Positions 32,012-44,936 of a stretch of DNA of 64,000 nucleotides are shown here, one piece after another. The position numbers and the translations under genes are program-made. The notes under the pieces were generated by a model that saw nothing but the letters and a program-made list of their open reading frames with translations, was not told the origin of the DNA and ran no database searches. Source of the stretch: Rhynchopus sp. YZ270_cl-10 (Eukaryota; Euglenozoa; Diplonemea; Diplonemida; Diplonemidae); assembly GCA_964035575.1 (NCBI GenBank), contig OZ037920.1:310001-374000 (forward strand), read 5' to 3'. Numbering within the stretch: the first letter of the stretch is position 1; each line of letters begins with the position of its first letter.

Positions 32012-32127
32012 CATGGTGTGTCGCACCCATGCACACCCCTGATGGAGCATTGTGCGCTCCGATTTTATGTTTTTTTTTCAGAATGGTGTCAGGATACACA
32101 AAATGTTTTTTTCATTTTTGATCAGTT

Positions 32128-32430
32128 TGCTGGATTATACTGGTATAGCTCCAGTATAGCTGCCATATAGACTGTCTCATCACTGTTATTGTCGTCCTAT
32201 AAAATTCGAGGGTCTAGGTATGGAGAGCGAGCACCTTAGAAGGAGAAAACACGTACATTTTTTTGACCACTTTTCGCGATAACACGTATACTTTTTGTGT
32301 ACGTGTTATCGCAAATAGAAAAAAAAAGTATACGTGTTATCGCAATTTACCCAATATTTTTTTTCATTTTTGATCATTTTGCTATAGCTGCCATATAGAT
32401 AGTCTCATCACTGTTATTGTCGTCCTATGC
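32128..32430. repeat. Direct repeat R12 flanking a palindrome cluster
   Basis: About 80 bp (TTCATTTTTGATCA, ATAGCTGCCATATAGA, CTCATCACTGTTATTGTCGT, CCTAT) occurs at 32112-32200 and again at 32352-32428. Between them are three occurrences of a GATAACACGTATAC/GTACGTGTTATCGC palindrome (32277-32345). Confidence 0.75.
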
Positions 32431-33447
32431 AAAAGCTTTTCTTTGAAAAAGAAAAGGGAAGAGATAAATTGTAGAGAGGATGGGGGAGAAAGCACTCGTA
32501 AGAGTTATGGGGAGGGTTGAGAATACACAACACCACAATGTCATAACGACAGAAAAGAGAAAAATAATGTCAGAAAAATGACCTGTAATTTTGCATGTCA
32601 TTCTGATATGAGGCATCGTGCAGGGGGGGAAAAAGGTGTGAGGAAAGATCTAAGAGAATATGGATTTAGGTTAGAAAAGTTTGTACTATTTACCCCCCCC
32701 CCCCCCTCCTTCGACCCCCTTTTTTTTGCATCGAACACAGAAAGGGGGCAAAGTTTTTTTTTGAAAGAAAAATAAAATGCATCTCAAACAGATGCAAGCA
32801 CGATAGACAAGTTGCCAATAGATTTGGCTCTTAATAAACAGGAGAAAAGGGGGTTGTGGATCAATGCAGGCACCTCTCCCTCGATTGACATACAATGCCA
32901 GCCCCGGATTTTCATTGAAAGCACAAAGTACCCTGCAGCCAACAACCAGAAGACAATTTGGAAAATGGTTATCTTCGCAAAGACACTTTGTTTTCACAAA
33001 TCCACAAAACCAAACCATCGAGGGTTTGCACGGAGAATAACCCCTTTGCTTCCCTTCCATACAGAAACGGAAGCAACCTTAAAAACCTTAACACAGTGTT
33101 AAGGAAACACAGAAATCACCCAGAATTGATGACAAGACACCGATCACCCCAACAATGGACAATGTTCCGCTCGCGGGAACTACCCATAAAATTGCTTTTT
33201 TTTCAAACATACCTCCCACCCACCTTGTGGTTAATGTCACATCAACCACACCACACCCAACCCATCCCCCCTCATTCACTACGCTCTCTTCACTCATCAC
33301 TATTGGGTAGCATTTTTGCAAAAACGCTCTACCAACAATGAATGCAACAGCACCATGGGATGTGAACCTTATAAGCGCACACCTAACTTTCCTGAACATT
33401 TTACCCATATTATAATGGCCAGAAAAGATATGAAATGTTCGGGGGCG
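32431..33447. other. Intergenic DNA with a C tract and R3
   Basis: A pure C run lies at about 32694-32706 and an R3 copy at 32865-32945. Nothing protein-like is seen on either strand. Confidence 0.45.
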
Positions 33448-34928
33448 TCATGCTTGCGTTGAGGCTGAAGGGACTGTCAGGTCTGTCGCGCTCTCTTTTC
33501 TGTCTGTTTCTTGTGTGTGTCCAGTAGTAACAAGCGCTGTGCACGTCGGAGACTCCACTGCTGCCTGTGTAGACGGCTTTGTCTCTGTGTTGCTGCACTG
33601 CGCGCGAAGCAGCTGCTGGAGGGACTGCTGCTGCTTTGCCTTGCCTTTGGGTGAGGCTGTCTTCTCTCTGCTCTCAAGCTCCAACGCTAGACGGTAGTTC
33701 GTGAAGTGCCGGTACGCATTTACACTGAAGTGAATATGTGAGTGGGACCGAGGGGAGAGAGAGAGAGAAAATATGCCTCGTGCAGATGTTTCTGGTGCAG
33801 AGCCGTAACCTCGTTGCCGGAGGTCGAGGATCGCTTTTATCCAAGCATTGTCTTAATTACTTCTACCGTTAACTAACACAAAAAAAAGGTTGACTTGAAA
33901 TACAAAAACCTCTCCTGAACAGTGTACCTTATTGTATGACCGGCTGTACCGTAGGTGGACACCCAACCATCCATTTCGTTTACATCTAACAAAAATAGGG
34001 GAGAAAATTCCTCAAATACACTCTCTCATGACACACCGTGAAGTGTTCAGATTATTATTATTTTTTGGTCTCAAAGAGGTTTCCTCTTTCACTGCCAGGT
34101 CAGTGGGAGCGTATTGCAATAAAATTATCACCACAGAATAATTTATTACACACTTTACGCAACAAACAAAAAACTATGGCAGTACGTTTCCCCGCTAATA
34201 AGAATCTTGACCCTCTTGGGGAACACCAACCGAGATGAATACCTTGACCCAGTTGGGTAAAACCCCGGCCGCCCTGTTTGCCCCTGATGCGAGGGGCGGT
34301 TCTTCTGCGCGACCCGCACCTTCTTCTGCTCGATGATGCCTTGGTGTTTGGGTGCTGTCTTTTCATCTGCCGCCTCCTCGCTTAATGCTGTCTTGGCCTT
34401 CTTGGGTGATGTTGCTTCTGTCTTATCGTAATACTCCTTCATGGAAGGGTTCCACCCACGCAGCATGGTATTGCTACGGTCGTACGGTGTAAACAGAGGT
34501 GGGAACATTGAGATGTAGTTGGACTGTGTGACCCCCTCTATGAGAGAGGTTTTAAGCTGCAGGCGGAGGCTAGTAGGGTTGTCGCTAGTATTGGGGCGGT
34601 TTTGGTTGGCGTGGTGGGGTGAGGGTGGGGTAGGTTTGCCTCGGGCTGTGTTGGGTGCTTTGGGTGATGCGGCTGGAGGGGCAGCTGGGGCAGGAGCAGG
34701 AGCAGGCTTGCGCCGCAGATGGGATCGATGGCTGCTCTGCAGCTTCTGTCTGTTCTGCGCAATCTTCAGCTTCAGCCGCTCAGAGCTCTCCGTTTTCGGC
34801 AACGGAGCGGGTTTTGCGTCGTGCAGCCTCTTCACAACATAGCTCCCTCCGACCAACCATGAATTAAACTCCTTCACAGTACTATACGGCCCCATATGAT
34901 TTATCATCGGATGGACATGAGCAGGCAT
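33448..34928 (-). CDS. Hypothetical protein, 320 aa, two exons
   Basis: Exon 1 is 34928-34243 and exon 2 is 33724-33448. The 518-bp intron (GTATTC...TTCAG) splits a Ser codon (AG|T), giving FYPTGSSVNAYRHFTNYRLA. The N-terminus MPAHVHPMINHMGPYSTVKE has a conserved look (YSTVKEFNSWLVGG). A basic region follows with Ala/Pro stretches, then LIEGVTQSNYISMFPPLFTP and MLRGWNPSMKEYYDK (about 140-180). The C-terminal exon carries a short helix (LALELESREKTASPKGKAKQ) and a Thr/Ser tail. The layout of short conserved islands in disordered sequence is common among axonemal inner proteins, but no family is recognised. The intron contains an F1 copy. Confidence 0.65.
33890..33975. repeat. F1 copy inside an intron
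   Basis: TTGACTTGAAATACAAAAAC, CAGTGTACC and GGTGGACACCCAACCATCC match F1 elsewhere. It lies in the intron of the 320-aa gene. Confidence 0.7.
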
Positions 34929-34977
34929 TGTGTAGAGGAAAATAAAATTGAAAAAGAAATTCCTGTCTGTGAAAGAA

Positions 34978-35065
34978 AGTTGACAAATGCAACAGCCCTT
35001 CTCGTGAACAGTGTACCCTTTGGTATGACCCGGCTGTACCGTGGGGTGGACAACCACCCAACCAT
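34978..35065. repeat. F1 copy upstream of the 320-aa gene
   Basis: CGTGAACAGTGTACCCTTTG, GTATGACCCGGCTGTACC and GGTGGACAACCACCCAACCA are diagnostic. The remaining intergenic stretch to 35671 holds an R2-like fragment (35157-35200) and A/T tracts but no coding frame. Confidence 0.65.
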
Positions 35066-35671
35066 GCAGTCTTACATCTGTTTCGTGGTTTAGATCTGAT
35101 ATGTGCTACTCCCGCTTCCACTCAGCCAGATGGATGAAAGAAAAGAAAAGTTTATAAAAAATGAGCCCTAATGCTCTCTGTGCTAACCTTTGCTTACATT
35201 CGTTTATCGCGCAGCATCAGCTGCGTGGGTTTCCACTAGTTTGTTGTTAGGGATGATAGCATTTCCCTAGACGGAGGTTCATAATTTTTTGGTTCATACA
35301 ATGTAGTGTTCGAGCATGAACATTGTGGAATACGAAGAAAAAAGGGCTGGGAGGGAGGGCAAAACATTTATTTCACAGTAATACTTTCCCCCCCTAAGAC
35401 TTGTCTAAACTCGGAGAGCATGGTGTAATGCGGAGGAAAACATCATACCAAAAACGCCTTAAACTGCAGGAGATACATCCCACACAATAGGGTGACTCTC
35501 CCCACCCCCGCCCGCCCCCCTTCTCCCAACAAAAACCCTTTTTTTGTAGTTTCGACCTATCTAGGTAGGGTCGGTACAATGTCGCCCTGAAGACTTTGTA
35601 TATTTTTTTTTTTTTTTGGCTAGAATTTTTTAAAACCTGTACCCCTTTATTTTCTCTCTTTTTTTGTTTCC

Positions 35672-36085
35672 TCATCGCTCCAGGAGTCTCGAGTATCGTT
35701 CTTGTTGTTGCGCGACGAGAAGTTGTTTTCTGTAGCGCATTAATAGGCCGCAGGTTAATGCGATGGCGAGACATGTCACTTGGAAGGCAGCGAAGGAGGG
35801 TGGTGCGGACGCGGTCGCGACACTCGAGGGGCATGCAGAGTAGACTGGACGTGCGTGGGTGCTGGAGCAGGAGGCACTGTACGTATCGGATTCGGTACAG
35901 ACGGTCTCCCCAGCCGGCAGCACTGCACCCTGACACAACGCACACTCAACAGCAACACACTCTGGCAGAGACGCCGAAGCCTCCCCACCATGCCCTGTTA
36001 CATTCCGCGAAGGTACGCTCAACAGCTCCTTTGTTGCAGACTCCACTGCAAATGAGAGCAGAACCAATACGGTGAAGAGATGCAT
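35672..36085 (-). CDS. Cys-rich type I membrane protein, 137 aa
   Basis: MHLFTVLVLLSFAVESATKE is a signal peptide (h-region about 3-14). The luminal or extracellular part (about 19-95) has eight Cys (PECVAVECALCQGAVLPAGE, VCTESDTYSASCSSTH, YSACPSS), suggesting a small disulfide fold. A membrane span, FQVTCLAIALTCGLLMRYRK (about 98-116), is followed by a short basic cytosolic tail ending RYSRLLER. No family is recognised. The protein is complete and intronless, on the same strand as its neighbours, and is the last host gene before an 18-kb transposon-filled stretch. Confidence 0.6.
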   Translation of the reverse strand: MHLFTVLVLLSFAVESATKELLSVPSRNVTGHGGEASASLPECVAVECALCQGAVLPAGETVCTESDTYSASCSSTHARPVYSACPSSVATASAPPSFAAFQVTCLAIALTCGLLMRYRKQLLVAQQQERYSRLLER

Positions 36086-36237
36086 CGATGTGGAAGGGGA
36101 AGAGGTTATTTTTTGAATCCTCTCAGATTTCTTTTGTCTCCAAAGTAGAAAAGTTGTGTGTGTGTGTTGTGTGTTTTCCTGTGGGAATATGTGGGGTGTT
36201 AAATGTTTTGATTTTGTTTTTTTTTTTCCATTTTTTT

Positions 36238-36647
36238 CAGCCCCTCCGCTACGTTTTCAGATTTTTTTTGAGTTCTGTTGCGGGGTTTTTTTTTCCACCC
36301 TGCGCCAGTGTCTTATCCAGGAATTCAGATTTCAAGATTGGGGGGTCAGCTGTTTTTGTGCCCAAAAATTTTTCAGCCCTGCTGACCAGGGACATTGGGA
36401 ACATAGGGAACTGTATTTTTTTTTTGCGGAGCAAAAAAAAATCAAACAAATGGCGCCGCAGGCGAAAAAAATTTAGGGTACGGTGTAAAAATCTAGCTTT
36501 TTCAGCACAGAGTCACACATCGAATCCTTTTTTGCGGAGCAAAAAAGGAAAAATAGCGCCGCAGGCAAAAAAAAAAAATTGAGGTACAGCCTGGATGGTG
36601 CGGTCAGCAACCCAGTTCCACATGGTACTCCCGTGGTTCAAGCACCA

Positions 36648-36681
<34 letters not shown>

Positions 36682-38207
36682 CTTTTTTTCAGACTTCTGT
36701 TGCAGGGTAGATCCTTAGCGAAAGTGAAAATAAGGATTCGAGATTTTTTATTTTTTTTTCCTTTTTTTTTTTCCTTTTTTCTCTGGCCCATTTTTTTGGT
36801 TACCTACTAATTTCCAGGCACAGAGTGGCACCACCACGGTCCGCAATCGATCCGGAAAGTCAAAATAAGGGGGAAACCAAAAGGAAAAAAAAATAAAAGT
36901 TCGCTACCGTTTTTTTGGCTGGCCTTCGGCCCGCCATTAATGCCCCTTTAATATTTGTCTTCAGTTCATAAGACAAGGACCAATGAGTGTCAATTCTCAG
37001 TGTCACCTTGCATAAGACGATTTTGAAGCATAACCTTGAAGAACACAATTACTATGTCCGCAAACCCGCAAAGCGGACCATTGTAAAAAGGTTGGTGCTG
37101 AGGGTGGAGGTTTCGAAGAAGTGCGTGTGTGTTAAAGGTCGGGTATGGGTCACCTGTACGGAGTATGAGATCCAGTAATAAAGACTTCAACCGGACCAAG
37201 GCAGAAACACAACACTGTTCGGCCAAAATCCAAAAACCCATAGGGGCCCCAGTATTGTTGTCGAAAATCCCCACTTAATTTTTAGTGAGATTTTGAACTT
37301 TGCCCAAAAACTGCGAAAAAAAATTTCCGCTCGCTGCGCTCGCGGAGGTTCACCCAATGCTGTCTCGCCCACCCAAACTGCTGGTGCATCGGCACTACCT
37401 ATTTAATTTTGAAAATTTTCTTGCCGGGCACTACCACTTTTTTTCAGAATGTTTCTAGAAAGTATTACCCTTGTCAGAGGGCGCAGTGTCCGACAAGGGT
37501 CACAGCCAGAATGCGATTTAATTGGTCAAACGCCAAAGGAAAAGGAAGCATGCGAAAGAAAAAAAGTAGCGTACCGTGCCTGCGGCGCAAGATTGCAACC
37601 CACCCTTCCCTTTGACATAGTATATCAGTAAATATCTGCAATTTTGAGCGCAATTTTTAGAAATGTTGCGTACCGTGGCTTCGCCATGGGTGCCGCGACC
37701 GCCGTTTCTTTTTGTAAATATACTGAGGTCGCTGCGTGTGCCTGGTGCAAATATCAATGCAGTGCCGAACTCCGCAGTAGGATAACCGCGGAATTCTCAC
37801 ATTCCGCCGGAGGCCCTAACGAGCTGGGTTGGGCTCGACCGAGTTTCAGCGAAAACTCCCAAAACCTATATTATCCCCTGGGGTCTAGTTCTACGACAGC
37901 TGAGATGTGTAAAAAAACACCACTATTCTGCCTCAGTACGGTACCAACCTGCTTGTTGGATTTTTTTTAGACCGTCACTCATTTTTTCCGCTCGCTGCGC
38001 TCGCGGACAAACCATCAACACCCCACGATTTCCCAAAAACCTGAAAGTTAGCGTCAGGCCTGCGCGGAAAAATTTCAAAAACGGGAGAGAAAAAAAAAGG
38101 AAAAAAACGAAAATAAATCTGGGATTTTTAGCGTTTTTAGCGAAAATAAGGATCTACCCTGCTTCTGTTGCGCCGCAACAGAACTTTATACGGTAGCGGA
38201 GCCCCTG
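36238..38207. mobile_element. Non-autonomous hAT-like element, 1.97 kb
   Basis: Ends CAGCCCCTCCGCTACG (left) and the reverse complement of CAGGGGCTCCGCTACCG (right) are imperfect inverted repeats, continuing with TTCTGTTGCGG-type subterminal sequence. ATTTTTTT (8 bp) flanks both sides, although this is low-complexity. There is no transposase. The interior shares about 350 bp (37440-37830) with the reverse strand of the 59210-60591 element. It also holds many short hairpins (36526-36548, 36921-36931, 37327-37345, 37676-37686, 37988-38006). Confidence 0.7.
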
Positions 38208-38929
38208 ATTTTTTTGCTTCTCTGTTTGTTTTGTATTTCATTGTAGTAACTTTGTTGCGAGATAGGTGTGATTCTTTGTTGAGATAGCGACTAACTCCTG
38301 CTAAAGGAATATGTGGGGTGGTGTGGGGGGTTTGTGATGGGGTATTTTATGGGTGGGGTGGAATGTAAGATTTCAAAAAAAAATATGTAGCGTTTTGTTT
38401 TTTTGTAATTTTTTTTTATGTTTTTTTTTTTTTTTGTTTTTTTTGTTTGTTTTTTTGTTGTTGCTGTTTTTTTGTTTTTGTTTTTGCTTTGTTGTCACTC
38501 ACTAAAAAAAACTTCTTTTCTTTTTTTTTGTCACACATCACATCGAGAAATTTCGTTCTGTATTGGAACTTCTGCTTTTTTTTTGTTGCTGTTGTTTTGG
38601 TTTTTTTTGTTGTTTTTTTTTGGGGGGCAGGGAAAAGGGGCTGTCTGAGGAAAGGCGAGAAGATGAGTTACTTGGGGAGGGGAAGAGAAAGGGAAAAAAA
38701 CAGGAAAAAATGGAGAGAAGGAAAAAAAAAAACACACATGGAGTGCACTAACGGAATCACTCACACAACCCCACAGGCCCTCTTAAGAACCCCCCCTATT
38801 TTCCTTTACCATTTGGCTTGCTGTGGGAGATCACAAATTTTGTTTGATTATAGACCACTATCACACATAGCAGCCATGTGGGAGATGAAGACAGTCAACG
38901 ACCCTGGTATGTTCTAACTCTGTTCGTTT

Positions 38930-39090
38930 GTTTGACCGAAACGAAAAAACTAACGCTATGTAATAGCAGTTTGGATGAAAGATCAATTTGGATGAAACAG
39001 GTCAACCGAGCGATAGCACACAATACTTGATCTGGTGCAAAGCCCGCAGGAGTATCTGCCCTATCCGCCTTTAGACGGTATTGTACACCG
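38930..39090 (+). repeat. Dispersed repeat R9
   Basis: TTGACCGAAACGAAAAAACT, CAGGTCAACCGAGCGATAGC and GCCCGCAGGAGTATCTGCCC are the reverse complement of 22938-23092. Confidence 0.75.
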
Positions 39091-39395
39091 ACACATAGCC
39101 TCTCTCAGAGGGTTATTGTTCACTAAATGTACTCAACAAAGTGGCATGTATCATTTCCTCATCCCCCCATTTCTTGTAGTTGTTTGATGCGTTGACGCAC
39201 ACAATCTCTCACCCTGTTGGGGGTGGTGTTGCGGAGCACGGTTGGGGAGGTGAGTGAACGACGTGATACTTTTCAAAATAGTGTGAGTATTTAAAAAAGG
39301 GTCTCTCGAAAAGGGGTTAGGATATTTACAGAAGCAGAGATTGGGGGGGGGGGGGGGGGTAAGGGTTTTTCGTGCAACAAGATTGGTTCATATAC

Positions 39396-39440
39396 TAACT
39401 ATTCTACTGAATAGAAGGTATAATAGGGTGCACTAAATAT
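39396..39440 (+). repeat. Dispersed repeat R8
   Basis: CATATACTAACTATTCTACT, then GAATAGAAGGTATAATAGGG. Another copy is at 55446-55490 and a third is split by the 9830-12656 element. CTATTCTACTGAATAG is a palindrome-like core. Confidence 0.75.
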
Positions 39441-42400
39441 ACCTAAAAAAGAGAGAAAAAAAATCGCCCCCTTTTTTTCTGCGTTCGAAAAAAACTAACT
39501 CCAAAAAAAGAAACACACATTTCGCCCAGTAGCTCTGCCAAAAAAGTACCGGGGAGAAAAAAAAATGTGACTTGAAATACAAAGACCTCTCTCTCGCTGA
39601 CTGAGTACCTTTTGGTGTGTGACCAAAACATTGGGGGGGGGTGGACCCTTACGTGCCCCCCTCCTACTACAAATTTCATGGTTTACATTCTGTGAATCTG
39701 AATCAAAAAAAGGGGGGGAAAGAAACTGGGCGGAGGAGACATGATGTGACGTTGAAAGCAAAACCCCTTATCTCTGAGTTGCAGAGTAATTAACAAAAAA
39801 AGTTTCCTTTTGTTCCTTTACGGAATATCATGAATCGGTTGGAGGATACATGCCTACTGTCAGGCAGCAAAAAAAAATAAATAAATAAATAAAACGCAGC
39901 ATGATGCTGTCAAAATCACTTCACACCAAACTGTGTAAAGTATTTTTTTTAAGAATGTTTTTTCTTCGTATAAAAAAAAATTAGATCTGAACCCCCTCGC
40001 AGTGGTTTTTTATACCCCCTTTTTTTAAACCGTTTTAAAACAATGGTTTACAAAGTAGTAGATTTAGCACACATTACGAGACGGTACTATTGTGGGAAGA
40101 AGCGGGAGAGGGGGAAACAGGGGGGAAATTTGATTACATGGTGAAGGAGTCATCGATACACTATTTTTTTTTTTTTTTTTTTTACTTTTTTTTGAAAACT
40201 TTTTTTTTACCATTCCTTTTTAGGGAACGGAGCAGTGTACGGGGTCCTGGAAGCTCCAAGAAAATGGAGTCGGGTGAAAGAGGAAGTTGCCTTCCTCACC
40301 GTGTACAGCTACTTGGCAAAAAAAAAGGGGGGGAGGTGTCGTCACTCACCTATGTCATCATTGAAATACCATTGCTCACCACATGGTCTACTCCAATACT
40401 GCTGCCCCCATTTTGTTTTCGAAAAGAGAAAAGTTGGTAAACGATGAAAACCTCTGACTAGCTTCTTAACTCTAGAATGATCTCACCTTTTTTTAAAAAA
40501 ATTATTTTGAAAAAATTGTTGGAATAAGTGTAGTTGCCACTTGTGCAAGCTCCACTGTCAATTTTTTTTTTTTTTTCACTTTAGGAAGAAACGGTTGCGA
40601 GAATGAAGATGTGAGAATGTGGAACGTTTTTTTTTTTGTTTTATTTTCTTGTGTGAAGAAAGGGGGAGATAAACTTTGGGGGAGAAACCCCAGGGGGGGG
40701 TTTGGAACGGAGAGAAGGGGAAGACTACTGTGGAATTGTTGTAGTTAGTGTAGACATCCGAGGATGAGCTCCTTTATAAATTATTTTGCTTTTTTATTTT
40801 GTTTTGTTTTGTTTGTCTCGACAGTTTCTCCCCTACTGAGAGCTAGGTGCTGAAGACTCAAATGGTTTCCTCTCCCGTGTACAATAAGCTCCAAGAAAAT
40901 AGTAAAAAGTAAAAATATGAACTCAAAAGGGGTGGCCGAAGGGAAGTGATTCGCACTTCTTACGTACTTCGTGGAGTCTTCCATTCAGCCACACCATCAA
41001 GTACCTTTTTTGGAAACTTGGTTGTATTAGTGTAGCAACCCTAGAGTGTGCTCCACTATCTTGTTTTTTGAAAAGCCAATACATTTTACACAAAAAAAAA
41101 AGCCCAAAAAACAGTGGCAGAAATTGGACATGAGCAACGCTGGTCTTATTTGTCTTTTTTTCCCCTCAATGCAGAGAGCATTTACCCCAAAATGGAGGGA
41201 ACATGACAGAGCCAGAAAACGGCAAACTTGGCGGTGAAATTTGGAGAAGAAGAGAGAAAAAAAATTAGAACTTGGAAGTGCAAACAAAAAATAAAATGGG
41301 GGAAAGGGGAGAATACCCGTATCCAGCATTAGTATTTCAGGGTTGTACTTGCTGCAGAGTGAGAGAGAGAGAGAGTTTTTTTTTTTACTTTTTTCAAATA
41401 TTTTTAGACAAAAATGGTTGGTGTAGGTTGCCTCGGTTGTGTTGCCACAGTGTGTGCAATATCCACTTTTCTTTTTTTCTTGACAATCGCATAATTTACC
41501 TCACCTTGGCGGGTGAATAGGGCGTCTGTACCCAATGGAGGCCGAAACCGTAAGGTAGGTTTATTGACTCAAATGTGACCCAAAAAAAAGGGGGTGGTTA
41601 GTAACGACATAACGGCACATACCTCATCCTAGAGTGCCTTGTAGAGATGGGACAACTAGAACTCTGGTTTTACCCAATTTAGAAAAAAAAGAGAAAAAAA
41701 AAATTGTCAGATGACCCCAAGCCTCTCGTGTTTAGTCACCTTGATTGAAAAGGAAAATTTGAAAAAAGATGGGGGAAAAAAATGCCTCTCGCCCAACATC
41801 GTTACCACTATCGTTATCACACTGGAACAACGGGTGTGGTGTGAACGATGGGCTGTCTGTTCGTACATTTTTTAAAAAAAGAAAATGGGGCGGGGAAAAT
41901 GGATGATACTTCTCAGAGTGTAACAGGGAGGTGTACGCGACAGTTGTCAATGGTAACACCTTTTATTCCCGATATTAGGGGAGGCAAGACAAGGGCCATT
42001 TTTGACCTAAAAAAATGAGTAGGCAAGCAGTAAAGAAAAGAGGGAACCTTTTTTCGCGCGAATAAATGAAACTGTTCGAGAGGGTAAGGAAGGCAAAAGG
42101 GAAGGGAAAAAAGAGAGAAAAAATCTTGGCAGATTGATTGTGCTCTCTCATGCACATGACAGAAGGGGGTGGGGGTGGGGGGCAAAAGAGATTGGTTAGG
42201 AGGAACCTAAGCCTCATGTCTAGTCACCTTTTTTTAAAAAGGTCGGCTACATACACGGTGTCCTGTACGAACCCTCAGGGTACGTTCGTAGCGGGGTACC
42301 CCAAATAGGGTTTGTGGTTCCCCCGAAGGTGCTCCGCAAATCTTAATATAGCCCGAAACAGTTCTCCGTGGTTCTCCCGTGGGTTGTCCGTACCCCCTTG

Positions 42401-43489
42401 AATCACACCACTACACCAAACCTTTTTTTTTACAAAGAATAAGCTTTTCATTAGTGTAGACACCCGAGGATGAGCTCCACTATACTGGGCTTTTTGTTTG
42501 GTATGCCGAACCACCGCCCACTGAGGCAATTTCTGTACCTTCTGCACCCCCTTACGGAGTTTTTTTTTACGGGGGGTTTTTTTTTTTTGCGAAGAATTGC
42601 GAACTTCGCAGGCACCATTCGAGTAATTTCTTCATGAACGATGAAACCCTCAATGTACACACCACCTCAAGAGTAAAAAAAAAAAAAACATTAAACACGT
42701 CGCAACCGCATTTTACTTCTTGAGCGTTTTCCCCCCAAAAAAAGAAAAAAAGTTGTTATGAGTATAAGCCTCGCAATGCTGAGTCACTCAAAAAAAAAGG
42801 GGGTAAAGAAAAACAAAATTTACTTGGGGAGATGAAGGGATGAACCTGAATGACACGTTTTCATCTTCAACCTATACACAAAGAAGATAGTACGGGAAAT
42901 AGACGGGACCGGCAAGGTGTGGGAGATAAGGTACAAAAAAGAAAAAAAAAACTTTCTCGCATTTGTTTTGTTAATTGACAGGGGTTATTGAAGTAATCGA
43001 CAAAATGTGTAGCACGGCGAAACTAAAACTGAGGGGTTAGGGGGGGGGTCCCCTGGAGGGGATAAAGTGAAAAATAAAAACAAGGGAAAACCGCATCTCT
43101 CTCTCTCTCTCACTCCCTGTGATATACAGAACACAACAGCTCTTCTTTTTTTTTTTTTCCTTTTTTTTGGCAAAATCGGAGTAACAGTATTTGCAACGAA
43201 ATTCAACTAAACCCTTTGTAGCCCACCCCCTCCTTCTCCTTTTTAAAGAGACAAACAAAACAACATTTTTTTTTCTTTTATTTTCAACGAATACTTGACT
43301 AAGACAGAAAGAGGGAAACTATTTGTTTTTTTTTTTTTTGGGGGGGGAACTAATCCTGGGAAGATGGGAAGTAGTAGGGGGGGGGGGAAACCAAACAACT
43401 GGCAATCCCCACCTGAAGGAAAGGGATGGAAGAGGGGGGTATTGGGTGTGTGGAACAATCAGACAAAAAAAAAAAAGTGAAGTTGATAG

Positions 43490-44615
43490 CAGGCTTTGCG
43501 CTAACTTCTGTCCTTTGTCCCGGGATTTTTGGATATTTTTGTGGTGCGTTTTTTTTTTGCAAACCGGGGTTTCCTTAAGAAAACCAGAGAATCTCATATT
43601 TCATAGTAAGGGTACTTTAGAGTGTTTTCACACACACATGTGACCCCACCGTGGAGAGCAATCGGCTCGCGCGATCAAAAGAAAGCAGAGAAAAGGGAAA
43701 AGAAAAAAAGAAAAAAGTTGGGTACCGTGCGCCTGCGGCGCTACCTGTTCCCTACCCTCCTTTATGTTTAAACACGATGTACTTATGTACAGTGTTCATT
43801 TTATTTTGAGTACGACTCCACATCTCCCCTCCCTCACGGGTAAAGATTGATTAGGACGCCACGGGGCACACCCCCTCCGAGGCCATAACCCTCCTAGGTT
43901 TTCTCACTCTTCTCTGTGGTCACTGAAACCCCACCGCCATCACTACATTACTGATAGCTTCTTCAGCACGTTGGGTTTTCAGACCTGAAAATAACCCTTG
44001 TTTACGAATATGGGCTCATGTTTGTCAAATTTTAAGTCGCTGCATTTTTGTCCATTTTTCCGTATATCCCCCACCACAATCCGGGATTGGTTCGGAAATG
44101 CAACAAAACGACCTCTTGGGCGGGAAAAAGCCACAGGAAATTTACGCACTTTTTGAGACCGGGGTTTCCTTACTAAAACCAGAGGTATCTCATCGTTCAG
44201 AGTAAGAGTACTTTAGAGTGTTTTTGCGCACACATGCGACCCCACCGTGGAGAGCAATCGGCCCGTGCAATCAAAAGAAAGCAGAGAAAAGGGAAAAATA
44301 AAAAGACAAAAGTTGGGTACCGTGCGCCTGCGGCGCTACCTGTTCCCAGTCAAAACACCACAATTTCATCTGAAGTTGGGTTTTCAGACCTGAAAATGCC
44401 CCTGTTTAAGAGTATGGGTTCATATTTTGTGAAAATTTAAGTCACTAAAATTTTGTCCATTTTTCCGAATATACCCCACCACAGCCTGGGATTGGCTCGG
44501 AAATGCCACAAAACACTGTTTTTTCACCCCCAGACGTAACCCTATTTGAGGTGCGTTTTTTTGGTCCCGAAACACGATTTTTCAGATTTTTTTCCAAAAG
44601 TTAGCGCGAAGCCTG
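43490..44615. mobile_element. Non-autonomous hAT-like element in an R1 repeat, 1.13 kb
   Basis: Inverted ends CAGGCTTYGCGCTAACTT are flanked by a perfect 8-bp duplication GTTGATAG (43482-43489 and 44616-44623). The flanks together rebuild repeat R1. The interior is two diverged direct copies (about 43556-44130 and 44155-44560), each with CACCGTGGAGAGCAATCGGC and the GTACCGTGCGCCTGCGGCGC block. No transposase is present. Confidence 0.85.
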
Positions 44616-44936
44616 GTTGATAGTGCAAACGCCTCTGGGACGCAGGCACTGACACTCCGCGGAGAAAAAAAAATTTGCAAAGGATAAATATGCCTCTCGT
44701 GCACACTCACTGAACCAAAAAATAAAAAACGGAGGGTTTTTATTCAAAAGAGAAGTTGATAAACGTAGAGACGCTTCCTTGAAGGCAAAGAAAAGTTGAC
44801 TTGAAATACAAAGCCCTCTGGCAGTGTACCTAGAAAAACTTGGAAGATGAACATGGCCATGTGCACAGACATTTTTTTTAAAATGAGCCTACCCCCCTCC
44901 GACAAACTAACTTTGTTAAAGATAGCTTTGTACAAC

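Larger units (their letters stand above)
38208..43489. other. Gene-free DNA packed with small repeats
   Basis: T-rich simple sequence (38390-38640), R9 (38930-39090), a G tract of about 18 (39342-39359), R8 (39396-39440), F1 (39568-39660), R5 copies (40520-42490) and R2 copies (41707, 42200, 42757) are present. R10 (42988-43030, GACAAAATGTGTAGCACGGC, GAAACT) is also at 26770-26815. No protein-like frame is seen on either strand. Confidence 0.55.
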
